In this document: positions 45,770-54,390 of the stretch, piece by piece
How positions within the stretch are numbered: position 1 is the first letter of the stretch
How the letters are laid out: the number at the start of each line of letters is the position of its first letter
Origin: Caballeronia telluris
GTDB taxonomy: Bacteria; Pseudomonadota; Gammaproteobacteria; Burkholderiales; Burkholderiaceae
Assembly (NCBI RefSeq): GCF_001544495.1
Contig: NZ_FCNZ02000005.1
Span: 124,001 to 188,000, forward strand
Direction: 5' to 3'
Length of the DNA: 64,000 nucleotides
Made by a program: the position numbers and the translations under genes
The notes under the pieces: model-generated
What the model saw: the letters and a program-made list of their open reading frames with translations, nothing else
What the model was told of the DNA's origin: nothing
Database searches by the model: none

Positions 45770-46854
45770 TCGTTACCTCGCGAGGCTGCGTGCGCCTCTT
45801 CGTGCGTGCGCCGGTTGAAGGAAACCGAATACGCCGACGAACGCGCCGTGAGGAGCGGGTCGTCGGAGATCTTCAGGCCATCGGGAAGAACGGTCGGGTC
45901 GAAGTTGATGTCGCGGCAGTCGCCATCGCTTTGCGCGCTCTCGCGTTCGACCACCAGCGTGCCGGCGTCGATGCGCTCGCGATCGGCCGGCCATGCGACG
46001 GTGGCGTCGTTCGTGACGTCGCCGGGTTGCGCCACGGTCAGAACGAGATGCCAGCGCAACGGTCCGTCCTGAAGACGGCCCTTCAGTTCGTCGTCCAGGA
46101 AGTCGTGTTTGGCCGTCTGCTGCTTCTCGACCGGCAGGTAGTCCGACTCGGGCACGACGGACCAGCGAACATCGTGCGTTCCACCCGACGCATCAATTGC
46201 GCGGAACGCATTGATGCCGTAATACGCGGCGTTGGCAAAGCTCGTCGACGGCGCATGCGCCGCGACCCAGCGCCGGAACGGCTGCGTCTCCGGATGCGCG
46301 GCGAAGAACGCGGCGAGCTTCGCCGGATCGGGCTTGCCCGTCGCCGGATCGGGACGCGATGCGACGAGTTGCTCGTAGAAGCCCTTTGCATTGTTCACGA
46401 TGAACACAGGTGTATTGTTCATCGCCGTGCGCCATTGCTCGCCATCCGCGGACTTGAGTTGCAGCGCCATGCTTCGCACGGGCGCGCTTGCATCGGCGGC
46501 GGCCGGGTTCGTGCCGGGGATCGCGAAGCGTCCAGTCACCGGTGTGCGCACGCGGTCGAACACCTGCGCGCGCGAGATGCGCGAGGCGCGGCCGTTGCCC
46601 TCGAAGTAGCCCGCGAAGCAGACGCCCTTCGCGTGATTGCGCCGATAGCCCCCATGGACGCCGCCATTCGTTTCGAAGGTATCGATGACGCGGGCGGACG
46701 TCAGGCGCTGCGGTGTGAGCGCGCCCGCGACATAGGCGAACGCGCCGCCCGTCGCGAGCACGACGACTCCGATCGCCGCGAGCTTGCCGATCTCGCCGCC
46801 ATGTCGGACGGGATGACGCAGCACCTCCGCCAGGGAAAATGGACGCTGTCTCAT
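45766..46854 (-). CDS. Catalase-related peroxidase, membrane-anchored
   Basis: 362 residues. It is of the small SrpA-like catalase group. An N-terminal span (LAAIGVVVLATGGAFAYVAG) anchors it with the domain outside. HGGYRRNHAKGVCFAGYFEG carries the distal His region, FVVNN-like FIVNNAKGFYEQL follows, and RSSAYSVSFNRRTHEE holds the proximal Tyr with its Arg. The fusion-like pairing with cytochrome b561 (ATGA overlap) suggests peroxide reduction fed from the quinone pool. Confidence 0.88.
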   Translation of the reverse strand: MRQRPFSLAEVLRHPVRHGGEIGKLAAIGVVVLATGGAFAYVAGALTPQRLTSARVIDTFETNGGVHGGYRRNHAKGVCFAGYFEGNGRASRISRAQVFDRVRTPVTGRFAIPGTNPAAADASAPVRSMALQLKSADGEQWRTAMNNTPVFIVNNAKGFYEQLVASRPDPATGKPDPAKLAAFFAAHPETQPFRRWVAAHAPSTSFANAAYYGINAFRAIDASGGTHDVRWSVVPESDYLPVEKQQTAKHDFLDDELKGRLQDGPLRWHLVLTVAQPGDVTNDATVAWPADRERIDAGTLVVERESAQSDGDCRDINFDPTVLPDGLKISDDPLLTARSSAYSVSFNRRTHEEAHAASRGNE

Positions 46855-47075
46855 GCCGCGGATTCCTCGACAGCACTGCGGATTGCAATGAGCTTACTCA
46901 AGTCGAACTCCATCGATTGTTGGGGTATGCCAGCACGCGAACACGATCACAGCGGGCTTTATTCCGTTGCACCGAATATTTATTGTCGCGCGCTTTTTAT
47001 TTGGCGATTCGGGAATAGAGCGCAGACGGCGCCGGTTATCCCAGGTACCCACCCGTTAATTTCGAGGAGTCGAAC

Positions 47076-47396
47076 ATGAAGACCTTTGCTTCCCTTGCCT
47101 TGTCCGCCACGCTGCTGGTTTCGTCGGGGGCGTTTGCCGAAGGACTCACCCGCGCCGAGGTCCGCGCGCAACTCGTCGCCGCCGATCAAAACGGCTCGCG
47201 ACTCGTCACCGATGCGTCGTATCCGGATGTCGACTCCGTTTATCAAAACCAGGTCGCGCAACGCCCAAGCGGCAACGTCGACGCGGACGCCAACGCATAC
47301 GGCGGCGCCATGACCGGCTCGGCATCGAGCGCCGCCCGCGCGACGGGCACGTGCGTCGGCCCGGTCAGCTTCTGCCATATCTACGCGGGCTCCTGA
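47076..47396 (+). CDS. DUF4148 small secreted protein 1
   Basis: 106 residues with a signal peptide (LALSATLLVSSGAFA). The mature start EGLTRAEVRAQLVAADQNGS is the DUF4148 motif common in Burkholderia. Unlike the other two copies here, it carries two Cys near the end (GTCVGPVSFCHIYAGS), which could form a disulfide. GAGGAG at 47062-47067 is the ribosome site. Function is unknown. Confidence 0.85.
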   Translation: MKTFASLALSATLLVSSGAFAEGLTRAEVRAQLVAADQNGSRLVTDASYPDVDSVYQNQVAQRPSGNVDADANAYGGAMTGSASSAARATGTCVGPVSFCHIYAGS

Positions 47397-47487
47397 GCGC
47401 CGCGCAGGTCATCGAAATCGCGCGGTCCGGGCCGAGTGTGTCCGGGCGCCGGTTTGCCTTCGTCCATTTTTTATCTGGAGTGCCGTC

Positions 47488-47796
47488 ATGAACAAGCTTC
47501 TCATCGCCACGCTGGCCTGTGCTTCCATCCTCGTCACGCCTTCCGTCTTTGCACAATCGAATGCGCCCGTCACCCGTGCACAGGTCAGGGCGGAACTCGC
47601 CCGGCTCGAAGCAGCCGGGTATTCGCCCGGCGGAGAGGACGCTCATTATCCGGACCAACTGCAGGCCGCCGAAGCGCGCGTCGCGGCGGCAAACACGCCC
47701 GATAACAGCGCGTACGGCGCAGCGGCACAAGGCAGCTTTGCATCGGGCGTACCCGATGCGCATGCGGACGCGCGCTCGCCCTATTCCGGGCAATAA
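47488..47796 (+). CDS. DUF4148 small secreted protein 2
   Basis: 102 residues with a signal peptide (MNKLLIATLACASILVTPSVFA). The mature part APVTRAQVRAELARLEAAGY, YPDQLQAAEARVAA and a Gly/Ala/Ser-rich tail closely match the copy at 60822. It lies 91 bases after copy 1 in the same direction. Function is unknown. Confidence 0.87.
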   Translation: MNKLLIATLACASILVTPSVFAQSNAPVTRAQVRAELARLEAAGYSPGGEDAHYPDQLQAAEARVAAANTPDNSAYGAAAQGSFASGVPDAHADARSPYSGQ

Positions 47797-47902
47797 TTTT
47801 CGACCGTGTGGAATAAAGCGTGCGCATGCGCTGTTTGCATCTTATAGACCACCCTGTTCGCCAACGACCGTGGACGCGTCAACCGTGAATCCGCCTTGCC
47901 CC

Positions 47903-48544
47903 ATGCCGTTGTCGGAAGCCGACATGCAGGCATTCGCCGATGGCCTTCTCGCGCCCGAGCGCGCTGCCCGCGTGCATGCGTATCTGTCACGACGGCCCGA
48001 CGAGGCGCGCCGGGTCGCGTTCTGTACGCGGCTCAACGCGCAAATGCGGTCCGTCTTTCGCGACCTTGGCGAGAGCGCGCCGCCGTTGCGCACGGCACAG
48101 CGCTACCGCATCCAGCTCGCGATGGCCGTGCTTGCGTGCTTCGCGTTGATCGCGGCGGCGGTCTTCGTCACGGTGCGCGTGCCGGACGCCGCGCTCGAAC
48201 GCGCCGCGATCGTCGCACTCGCGGACGCGCCCATGCATGCCGCGTCCGCGAGTGCGCCCGATCTGTCGTCGGCGGGCTTTAGGGCGATCGGCGTACGCAC
48301 GATCATCGTCGGCGCTTTCGCCACCGCCGATGCCTACGTGTACCGCAACGTGCAGCAGGAACCGCTCGTCGTCGTCACCGTGCGCGGCGAGCCGGGCGCC
48401 TCCGCGCCGCCCTGGCGGGCGCGTAGAATCGGCGGCGCGCGCCTGTTCGAATGGACCTCTGCCGCCGGTGTTCGCATGATCGTCGGCGGCAACGCGGGCA
48501 CGCGCGGACTGATGCGCGCGGCCGACCTCCTGACGAAGGACTGA
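47903..48544 (+). CDS. Anti-sigma-factor-like membrane protein 1
   Basis: 213 residues from the ATG at 47903; GTGs at 47870 and 47884 are possible earlier starts, and no site has a clear ribosome-binding sequence. The front LSEADMQAFADGLLAPERAARVHAYLSRRPDEARR is the anti-sigma helical domain. One span follows (LAMAVLACFALIAAAVFVTV), then an outer domain ending GARLFEWTSAAGVRMIVGGN. It precedes an ECF sigma gene by 42 bases. Confidence 0.78.
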   Translation: MPLSEADMQAFADGLLAPERAARVHAYLSRRPDEARRVAFCTRLNAQMRSVFRDLGESAPPLRTAQRYRIQLAMAVLACFALIAAAVFVTVRVPDAALERAAIVALADAPMHAASASAPDLSSAGFRAIGVRTIIVGAFATADAYVYRNVQQEPLVVVTVRGEPGASAPPWRARRIGGARLFEWTSAAGVRMIVGGNAGTRGLMRAADLLTKD

Positions 48545-48586
48545 ACCCGGCTTTGAACCTGATGCCTCGATCGCCAAGGAAAGCAG

Positions 48587-49105
48587 ATGAGTGTCCGAGA
48601 CCAGCTGATGGATCACGTGCCGCGATTGCGACGCTATGCGCGCGCGCTGATCCGCAACCGCGATCTTGCCGACGATCTCGTGCAGGACACGCTCGAACGC
48701 GCGCTGCGTCACACGGACAAGTTCCAGTCCGGCACCGACCTGCGCGCGTGGCTCTTCACCATCATGCATAACGTGTTCGCGAATCAGGCGAGCCGCGCGG
48801 GCGCGCGAGCGGTCCACGTCTCCGTCGACGACGACGCGTTGCCTGAAAGCGAATTCGCGGTCGCGGGCACGCAGTCGCAGTCGCTCGAAGTGCGCGATCT
48901 CGACTATGCGTTGCAACGCTTGCCCGTTGAGCAGCGGCAGGTCGTGCTGCTCGTCGGGCTGGAAGAACTCAGCTATGCGGAAGTCGCGCTCGCGCTCGAC
49001 ATTCCGCTGGGCACGGTCATGTCGCGTCTTTCGCGCGGACGCGAACGGTTGCGCGCGCTGATGGCGGGCGCGCAGCCGGGCGCAAAACTGAAGGTGGTGC
49101 GATGA
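48587..49105 (+). CDS. ECF-family RNA polymerase sigma factor
   Basis: 172 residues. Region 2 is YARALIRNRDLADDLVQDTLERALRHTDKF, followed by RAWLFTIMHNVF, which melts the -10 box. Region 4 is LPVEQRQVVLLVGLEELSYAEVALALDIPLGTVMSRLSRGRERLR. The stop overlaps the start of the anti-sigma gene at 49102 by 4 bases, the standard arrangement. It is also preceded by a second anti-sigma-like gene. It probably controls an envelope or stress response. Confidence 0.93.
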   Translation: MSVRDQLMDHVPRLRRYARALIRNRDLADDLVQDTLERALRHTDKFQSGTDLRAWLFTIMHNVFANQASRAGARAVHVSVDDDALPESEFAVAGTQSQSLEVRDLDYALQRLPVEQRQVVLLVGLEELSYAEVALALDIPLGTVMSRLSRGRERLRALMAGAQPGAKLKVVR

Positions 49106-49971
49106 ACGAACAACACGGACCGATCAGCGAAGAGGATATCCACGCCTACGTGGACGGCGCGCTCGCCGAGCATCGGCGCGCGGAAGTGGAACGCCTGCTC
49201 GAAACGGACGATGCGCTCGCGCGACGCGTCAGCGATTACTTCACGCTCGGCAACCTGCTGCACGAGCGGTACGACCGCGTGCTGAGCGAGCCCGTTCCGC
49301 AGCGTCTGTTGCCGCGCGAACCCGCGGCGCCGGTTGCCGAAGTCGCTCGCAAGCGCTGGTTCGCCGCCGCGAACTGGCCGCAGTTCGCGGGACTTGCGGC
49401 GGCGCTCGTCGTCGGTATCGGGGTCGGCGTGGGAGGCATGACGAGCCAGCCCGCGCGCGAGATGCTGATGTCGGCGACCGGCGATTCGCCTGCGCGGCGC
49501 GTGAGCGCGAGCAAGGAGGAATCGTTCGCGCGGCAGTCGGCCATCGCCTACGTCACCTATGCGCCGATGGTCACGCGTCCCGTCGAGGTCGGCGCGGATC
49601 AGGAACAGGAACTCGTCAAGTGGCTGTCGAGCCGCCTCGGCACAGACGTGCACGCGCCGATCCTCACGCGCGTCGGCTTCAACCTGATGGGCGGGCGCCT
49701 TTTACCCGGCGAGGACGGCCCGGTCGCGCAGTTCATGTATCACGATGCCAACGGCGAGCGCATCACGCTCAACGTCTCGCATCGCAAGCCTAAGAGCGAC
49801 GTCACCGCGTTCAAGCTCTACGAGGACGGCTCGGTGAAGGTGTTCTACTGGGTCGACGGCGACTTCGGCTACGCGGTCTCGGGTGCGATCGACCGCAAGG
49901 TGCTGCTCGACGTCTCGCACGACGTCTACGAGCAGTTGACCGAAAACGGCAGCGGACGGAGGGCGGACTGA
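49102..49971 (+). CDS. Anti-sigma factor (transmembrane) 2
   Basis: 289 residues. ISEEDIHAYVDGALAEHRRAEVERLL is the sigma-binding domain; a span follows at about 93-112 (FAGLAAALVVGIGVGVGG). The outer domain begins at FARQSAIAYVTYAPMVTRPVEV and ends GYAVSGAIDRKVLLDVSHDVYEQ. It lacks the HxxxCxxC zinc motif. Coupled by ATGA overlap to the sigma gene, it should hold that sigma at the membrane until signalled. Confidence 0.9.
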   Translation: MNEQHGPISEEDIHAYVDGALAEHRRAEVERLLETDDALARRVSDYFTLGNLLHERYDRVLSEPVPQRLLPREPAAPVAEVARKRWFAAANWPQFAGLAAALVVGIGVGVGGMTSQPAREMLMSATGDSPARRVSASKEESFARQSAIAYVTYAPMVTRPVEVGADQEQELVKWLSSRLGTDVHAPILTRVGFNLMGGRLLPGEDGPVAQFMYHDANGERITLNVSHRKPKSDVTAFKLYEDGSVKVFYWVDGDFGYAVSGAIDRKVLLDVSHDVYEQLTENGSGRRAD

Positions 49972-50142
49972 GCGGTTCGTCTCCGGCCTGCGAGGTCTTG
50001 TCGGCCGTCTGCAAGGATGATGTGAATTGTCATATCCACCTCGTATCGGTCAACGTGACGATGGCAGGCCCGTTACTCCACTGACTCGCGATCATGCCGC
50101 ACGTTCGGCGCGGCAGAGGCGAGCACTCACTGGAGCAACATC

Positions 50143-50286
50143 ATGATCAAGACGAAAGCCCTGCTGTCCGCATGCCTGATGGCCGCACTGACGATTGCCA
50201 CGCTGACGCCCGGCCTCGCGCAGGCAGCCCAGCACAAGGAGTGTCACTGGAAGCACATGCATCACGTCTGCCACAAGGCGCACTGA
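50143..50286 (+). CDS. Small exported His/Cys-rich peptide
   Basis: 47 residues. A signal peptide (LLSACLMAALTIATLTPGLAQA) leaves a mature peptide of about 20 residues, AQHKECHWKHMHHVCHKAH, with six His and two Cys. This could bind copper, zinc or nickel, or form a disulfide; neither is proved. GGAGCAAC at 50132-50139 gives a ribosome site. It lies 41 bases before the 63-residue gene. Confidence 0.75.
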   Translation: MIKTKALLSACLMAALTIATLTPGLAQAAQHKECHWKHMHHVCHKAH

Positions 50287-50327
50287 GCCTGGCGACCGGT
50301 CAGCTTTCTAAGGACGAGGAAAGGACA

Positions 50328-50519
50328 ATGGGAATTCTGGACGAAGTGGGCAAGATTGCCGGAGCCGTGGCCGCCGTCGAGGCTGCGGAAAAACTCGATG
50401 CCAATGCGTCGCTGCTGACGAAGGGTATCGCGGCCATCGCGCGCTTCGAGGGCGCGGGCGCGCTCGAATCGGCCGCTCACGATCAACAGGAAGCAAAAGA
50501 CGCAAGCGATCAGGTCTGA
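50328..50519 (+). CDS. Small helical protein of unknown function
   Basis: 63 residues, starting MGILDEVGKIAGAVAAVEAAEK and ending DQQEAKDASDQV, Ala-rich and probably a single long helix pair, with no signal peptide. AGGAAAGGA upstream of the ATG at 50328 is a strong ribosome site. I recognise no family. A long inverted repeat lies just beyond its stop. Confidence 0.7.
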   Translation: MGILDEVGKIAGAVAAVEAAEKLDANASLLTKGIAAIARFEGAGALESAAHDQQEAKDASDQV

Positions 50520-50538
50520 CCAACGGTCGACCATCGAC

Positions 50539-50584
50539 GGTCGTCGTCGGACTGTACGGCGCTCAAGCCGTCACGACGACGACC
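50539..50584. terminator. Long hairpin after the small-protein genes
   Basis: GGTCGTCGTC (50539-50548) pairs with GACGACGACC (50575-50584). An inner stem, ACGGC (50556-50560) with GCCGT (50567-50571), closes a 6-base loop. The structure lies 19 bases after the stop of the 63-residue gene. No T run follows. Confidence 0.5.
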
Positions 50585-50777
50585 CTAAAGCGCTCGCGCC
50601 TGCACCGCATTCGTGCGTGATTGCGCGGCGCCCGGAACAATTCGCTTCATCAGCGTGCATGGCGACCGCCTGATCGGCGCAACTACAAGGCTTTAGCGCG
50701 ATGGCACGCTTATCGCTATAGAAAGCCCTGCACGGAGCCGGCGCATCATCCGGTTTAGCAAAGACAATCTGCAAATG

Positions 50778-50889
50778 GACGACTAGGGTTCCGGTCCGCG
50801 GGCAAGAAGCCCAACGATGCTGGTCCGAGAGTTGTCGACCTCAAAGGCACTGCGCGAGGTTACACGGCGGGATAAAAGCCCGGGAGAGA
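50778..50889 (+). promoter_or_regulatory. Guanidine-I (ykkC) riboswitch
   Basis: The conserved pieces occur in order and at the right spacing: ctagggttccg (50783-50793), ggtccgagag (50822-50831), acacggcggga (50862-50872) and aaaagcccggg (50874-50884). Guanidine-I riboswitches turn on guanidine carboxylase, importer and exporter genes when guanidine binds. The ATG of the importer binding protein is 60 bases further on. The downstream ribosome site (GAGG, 50937-50940) can pair with part of the aptamer, so control of translation is possible. Confidence 0.93.
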
Positions 50890-50948
50890 ACGCGATCGAG
50901 AGTCGCGCCGCTCCTGCCGCCGATAACCGCCCCTTCGAGGTCAACCTC

Positions 50949-52022
50949 ATGCGCAAGCTATCCCGTCTCCTTGGCATCGCCGCCCTCTCCCTCGCCGCGT
51001 TTGCGTGCTCCTCTTCGTCGTTCGCCGCTGGCCGCCAGGACTTCAAGGTCTGCTGGACTATCTATGCGGGCTGGATGCCGTGGGGCGAAGCGAAGACTCA
51101 GGGCATCGTCAGCAAGTGGGCGAAGAAGTACGGCATCAACGTGGATGTCGTGCAGCTCAACGACTACATCGAATCGATCAATCAGTACACGGCCGGCAAG
51201 TTCGACGGCTGCGCCATGACCAACATGGACGCGCTGACGATCCCGGCCGCGGGCGGCGTCGATACGACCGCGCTCATCGTGAGCGATTACTCGAACGGCA
51301 ACGACGGCGTGCTCGTCAAGGGCAAAGGCAAGAAGATCGCCGACCTCAAGGGCCAGCAGATCAACCTCGTGCAGTTCTCCGTGTCGCACTACCTGCTTGC
51401 CCGCGCGCTCGAATCCGCCGGCATGAGCGAGCGCGACCTGAAGGTCGTCAATACCTCGGACGCCGACATTGCTGCGGCCTTTGCCACGCCGGCGGTCAAG
51501 CAGGCTGTCACCTGGAACCCGATGCTCGCCGACCTGAAGGCGAAGCCGAACGTCACCGAAGTCTTCGATTCGAGCAAGATCCCCGGCGAAATCATGGACA
51601 TGATGGTCGTCAACACGAAGACGCTGCAGGAGAACCCCGCGCTCGGCAAGGCATTGACGGGCGCCTGGTTCGAGATGATGACGCTCATGCACGCGACGAG
51701 CGCCGACAGCACCGCTGCAATCAACGCGATGGCGAAGGCGTCGGGCACTGATCTCGCGGGCTTCAAGGGCCAGCTCTCCACCACCGCGCTCTTCTACACG
51801 CCGAAGGCCGCGCTCGACTTCGCGACGAGTGCCGACCTGCCGCGCACGATGACGCGCGTCGCCAAGTTCTCCTTCGATCACGGTCTGCTCGGCCAAGGCG
51901 CGCCGAGTGCGAACGCGATCGGCATGGCGTTCGACAACGGTGTCGTGATCGGCAGCAAGAGCAACGTCAAGCTGCGCTTCGATCCGACCTACGTGCGTCT
52001 GGCCGCCGAAGGCAAGCTCTGA
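50949..52022 (+). CDS. Guanidine ABC transporter substrate-binding protein
   Basis: 357 residues. A signal peptide (LLGIAALSLAAFACSSSSFA) leads to a NitT/TauT-like binding protein: FKVCWTIYAGWMPWGEAKTQ, then NQYTAGKFDGCAMTNMDALT. GAGG at 50937-50940 lies 8 bases from the ATG at 50949, which starts the signal peptide; the open frame further upstream is riboswitch. Related proteins were called urea-carboxylase-associated transporters before guanidine was found to be the substrate. First gene of the operon. Confidence 0.9.
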   Translation: MRKLSRLLGIAALSLAAFACSSSSFAAGRQDFKVCWTIYAGWMPWGEAKTQGIVSKWAKKYGINVDVVQLNDYIESINQYTAGKFDGCAMTNMDALTIPAAGGVDTTALIVSDYSNGNDGVLVKGKGKKIADLKGQQINLVQFSVSHYLLARALESAGMSERDLKVVNTSDADIAAAFATPAVKQAVTWNPMLADLKAKPNVTEVFDSSKIPGEIMDMMVVNTKTLQENPALGKALTGAWFEMMTLMHATSADSTAAINAMAKASGTDLAGFKGQLSTTALFYTPKAALDFATSADLPRTMTRVAKFSFDHGLLGQGAPSANAIGMAFDNGVVIGSKSNVKLRFDPTYVRLAAEGKL

Positions 52023-52051
52023 AGTCCACGAGACCAGAAGGAGGCCGCGCG

Positions 52052-52867
52052 ATGCGACTCATCAACCGACACCCGAGCCGAAGCGGCGCGATGATGCTGC
52101 TACTGATGCCGTTCATCGTGCTGCTGGCGGTGTACTTCACCAGTTCGTCGCTGCGTCTGAAAGAAAATCCTGACGACAAGGTGCTGCCTAGCGCCGCGCA
52201 AATGAGCGACGCGATCCATCAGTTCGCGTTCACCGAAGACAAGCGCACCGGCCAGTACCTGCTGTGGGCCGACACGGCGGCGAGCCTCAAGCGCCTTGGC
52301 ATCGGGCTCGTGGTGAGCGCCGCGATCGCGCTCGTCGCGGGCATCGTGACGGGCAGCATCCCGCTCGTCACCACGACGCTCTCGCCGTTCATCACCGTGA
52401 TCTCGATGATCCCGCCGCTCGCAGTACTGCCGATTCTCTTCATCGTGTTCGGTCTCGACGAGCTGTCCAAGGTCGTGCTGATCGTGATCGGCATCACGCC
52501 AATGATGATCCGCGATCTCCAGCAGCGCGCCCGCGAGATTCCGAACGAGCTGTGGGTCAAGGCGCAAACACTCGGTGCAACAAGCTGGACGCTGATGCTG
52601 CGCATGATCGTGCCGCAGTTGATGCCGCGCCTGCTCGTCGCGCTGCGCCTTGCGCTGTGCTCGGCTTGGCTCTTCCTGATCGCGGCCGAAGCGATCGCAT
52701 CGGTCGACGGTCTCGGCTATCGCATCTTCCTCGTGCGCCGCTATCTCGCGATGGACGTCATCCTGCCTTACGTCGCGTGGATCACGCTGCTCGCCTGGCT
52801 CATCGACGAAGGTCTGCGCCGCATCACGCTGTGGGCTTTTCCATGGTACGGCGGAGGCGCGCGATGA
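52052..52867 (+). CDS. Guanidine ABC transporter permease
   Basis: 271 residues, NitT/TauT-type permease with an N-terminal span (MLLLMPFIVLLAVYFTSSS) and five more. The ATPase-docking loop is REIPNELWVKAQTLGATSWTLMLRM. AGGAGG at 52038-52043 is its ribosome site, and its stop overlaps the ATPase start by 4 bases. Confidence 0.9.
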   Translation: MRLINRHPSRSGAMMLLLMPFIVLLAVYFTSSSLRLKENPDDKVLPSAAQMSDAIHQFAFTEDKRTGQYLLWADTAASLKRLGIGLVVSAAIALVAGIVTGSIPLVTTTLSPFITVISMIPPLAVLPILFIVFGLDELSKVVLIVIGITPMMIRDLQQRAREIPNELWVKAQTLGATSWTLMLRMIVPQLMPRLLVALRLALCSAWLFLIAAEAIASVDGLGYRIFLVRRYLAMDVILPYVAWITLLAWLIDEGLRRITLWAFPWYGGGAR

Positions 52868-53655
52868 TCGAAGTCCGCAATGTGTGGAAGGAATACGGCG
52901 ATCAGGTCGTGCTCGAACGGCTGAACCTGACGATCGGCGAAGGCGAGTTCTGCTCGATGGTCGGCGCTTCGGGTTGCGGCAAGTCCACGTTCTTGCGCTT
53001 GCTGCTCGGCCAGGAACGCGCAACGCGCGGCGACATCCTGCTCGACGGCGAGCCGCTGCCGGGCGAGCCGGATGCGCATCGCGGCGTGGTATTCCAGCGC
53101 TACTCGGTGTTCGAGCATCTGAGCGTCGTGCGCAACGTCATGCTCGGTCTAGAACTGCGGCAGTCGAAATTGATGGGGCGGCTCTTCGGCGCGGCCCGGC
53201 GTGTTGCACAGGACGAAGCGGTCGAGATGCTGGAGCGCGTCGGGCTGGCGGCCGCGCTCGACAAGTATCCGCATCAGCTTTCGGGCGGCATGCAGCAACG
53301 GCTCGCGATCGCCCAGGCGCTGATGATGAAGCCGCGCATCCTGCTGCTCGACGAGCCGTTCGGCGCACTCGACCCCGGCATTCGTCGCGACATGCACGAA
53401 CTGCTGTTCGATCTATGGCGCGAGTCGGGCCTGACGATCTTCATGGTCACGCACGACCTGAAGGAAGGCTTCACGCTCGGCAGCCGCGTCCTCGTGTTCG
53501 ACAAGGTGCGTGTCGATCCTCAGGCGCCCGGCGCCTATGGCGCGCGCATCACCTACAACATTCCGCTCGATCACAGCCGCGATGCGGCTTCGTCGATCCA
53601 TGTCGCGCGTGCCGCCGTCGAAGGCGCCGCGCGCGCCGAAGCGCTACCCGCTTAA
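52864..53655 (+). CDS. Guanidine ABC transporter ATP-binding protein
   Basis: 263 residues. Walker A GASGCGKST, Q-loop VFQRYSVFEHLSV, signature LSGGMQQRLAIAQAL, Walker B ILLLDEPFGALD and H-loop VTHDLKEGFTL are all present. Following the ATPase fold is a tail of about 45 residues ending SIHVARAAVEGAARAEALPA. The ATGA overlap with the permease gene supports one transporter. Confidence 0.92.
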   Translation: MIEVRNVWKEYGDQVVLERLNLTIGEGEFCSMVGASGCGKSTFLRLLLGQERATRGDILLDGEPLPGEPDAHRGVVFQRYSVFEHLSVVRNVMLGLELRQSKLMGRLFGAARRVAQDEAVEMLERVGLAAALDKYPHQLSGGMQQRLAIAQALMMKPRILLLDEPFGALDPGIRRDMHELLFDLWRESGLTIFMVTHDLKEGFTLGSRVLVFDKVRVDPQAPGAYGARITYNIPLDHSRDAASSIHVARAAVEGAARAEALPA

Positions 53656-53669
53656 AGGACATCACGGAG

Positions 53670-54374
53670 ATGGAATTGCTACTCGAAGAATCCGTTCCCG
53701 GCGGCGGACACACGTCGCTCGTCGTCAAGCGCGGACAATCGCTGCGTATCACCGACCTGCGCGGCGGCGCGAACGTCAGCGTCATGATGTTCAACGCCGC
53801 CGAGAAGAACGAGCGCCTGAACCTGCCGGACACGCTCAAGTGCCAGCACACCGCGAAGCTGACCGCCGGCGATTGCCTCTACTCCGACATGGGCCGCGTG
53901 CTCGCCGCCATCGTCGCGGACACGTGCGGCTGGCACGACAGCATCGGCGGCGTATCGAACGCGGATGAAGTATGCGAGAAGTACGGCGCGGGCCGCTATC
54001 AGGAACTGCGCAACGCGTTTCATCGCAACGGCACGGACAACCTGCTCGTCGAGATGGGGAAGTGGAACCTCGGTCTTTCCGATCTGCTAATGACGCTGAA
54101 TCTCTTCAGCCGCGTCGACGTGGACGAGCAAGGCGCGCTCAGCTTCGTGAGCGGCAATTCGAAGGCGGGCGACTACGTCGAACTCTATGCGCCGATGAAA
54201 ACGCTCGTCGTGCTCACCGCGATTCAGCATCCCCTCGACCCGAACCCGGTTTATTCGCCGCAGCCCGTCAAGCTCACGCTCGCGACGGCCGACCGCGAAG
54301 TCGCTGAAATCTGCCGCACGTCCTGCGAGGAAAACGTGCGCGGCTTCATCAATACCGATCGCTTCTATCTTTGA
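53670..54374 (+). CDS. Carboxyguanidine deiminase subunit, DUF1989 (first)
   Basis: 234 residues. Formerly called urea-carboxylase-associated protein; work on bacterial guanidine use showed that two DUF1989 proteins (CgdA and CgdB) together turn carboxyguanidine into allophanate plus ammonia. [20 protein letters not shown] and [15 protein letters not shown] carry the Cys and His residues expected to hold the metal. I do not assign the letter. AAAGGA upstream supports the ATG at 53670. Confidence 0.88.
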   Translation: MELLLEESVPGGGHTSLVVKRGQSLRITDLRGGANVSVMMFNAAEKNERLNLPDTLKCQHTAKLTAGDCLYSDMGRVLAAIVADTCGWHDSIGGVSNADEVCEKYGAGRYQELRNAFHRNGTDNLLVEMGKWNLGLSDLLMTLNLFSRVDVDEQGALSFVSGNSKAGDYVELYAPMKTLVVLTAIQHPLDPNPVYSPQPVKLTLATADREVAEICRTSCEENVRGFINTDRFYL

Positions 54375-54390
54375 GCGGAGACCGACATCC

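Larger units (their letters stand above)
50520..50948. other. Gene-free stretch before the guanidine operon
   Basis: 429 bases. It contains the hairpin at 50539-50584, then about 190 bases that must hold the operon promoter (no convincing -35/-10 pair can be named), and the guanidine-I riboswitch from about 50778. I see no further gene. Confidence 0.7.
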
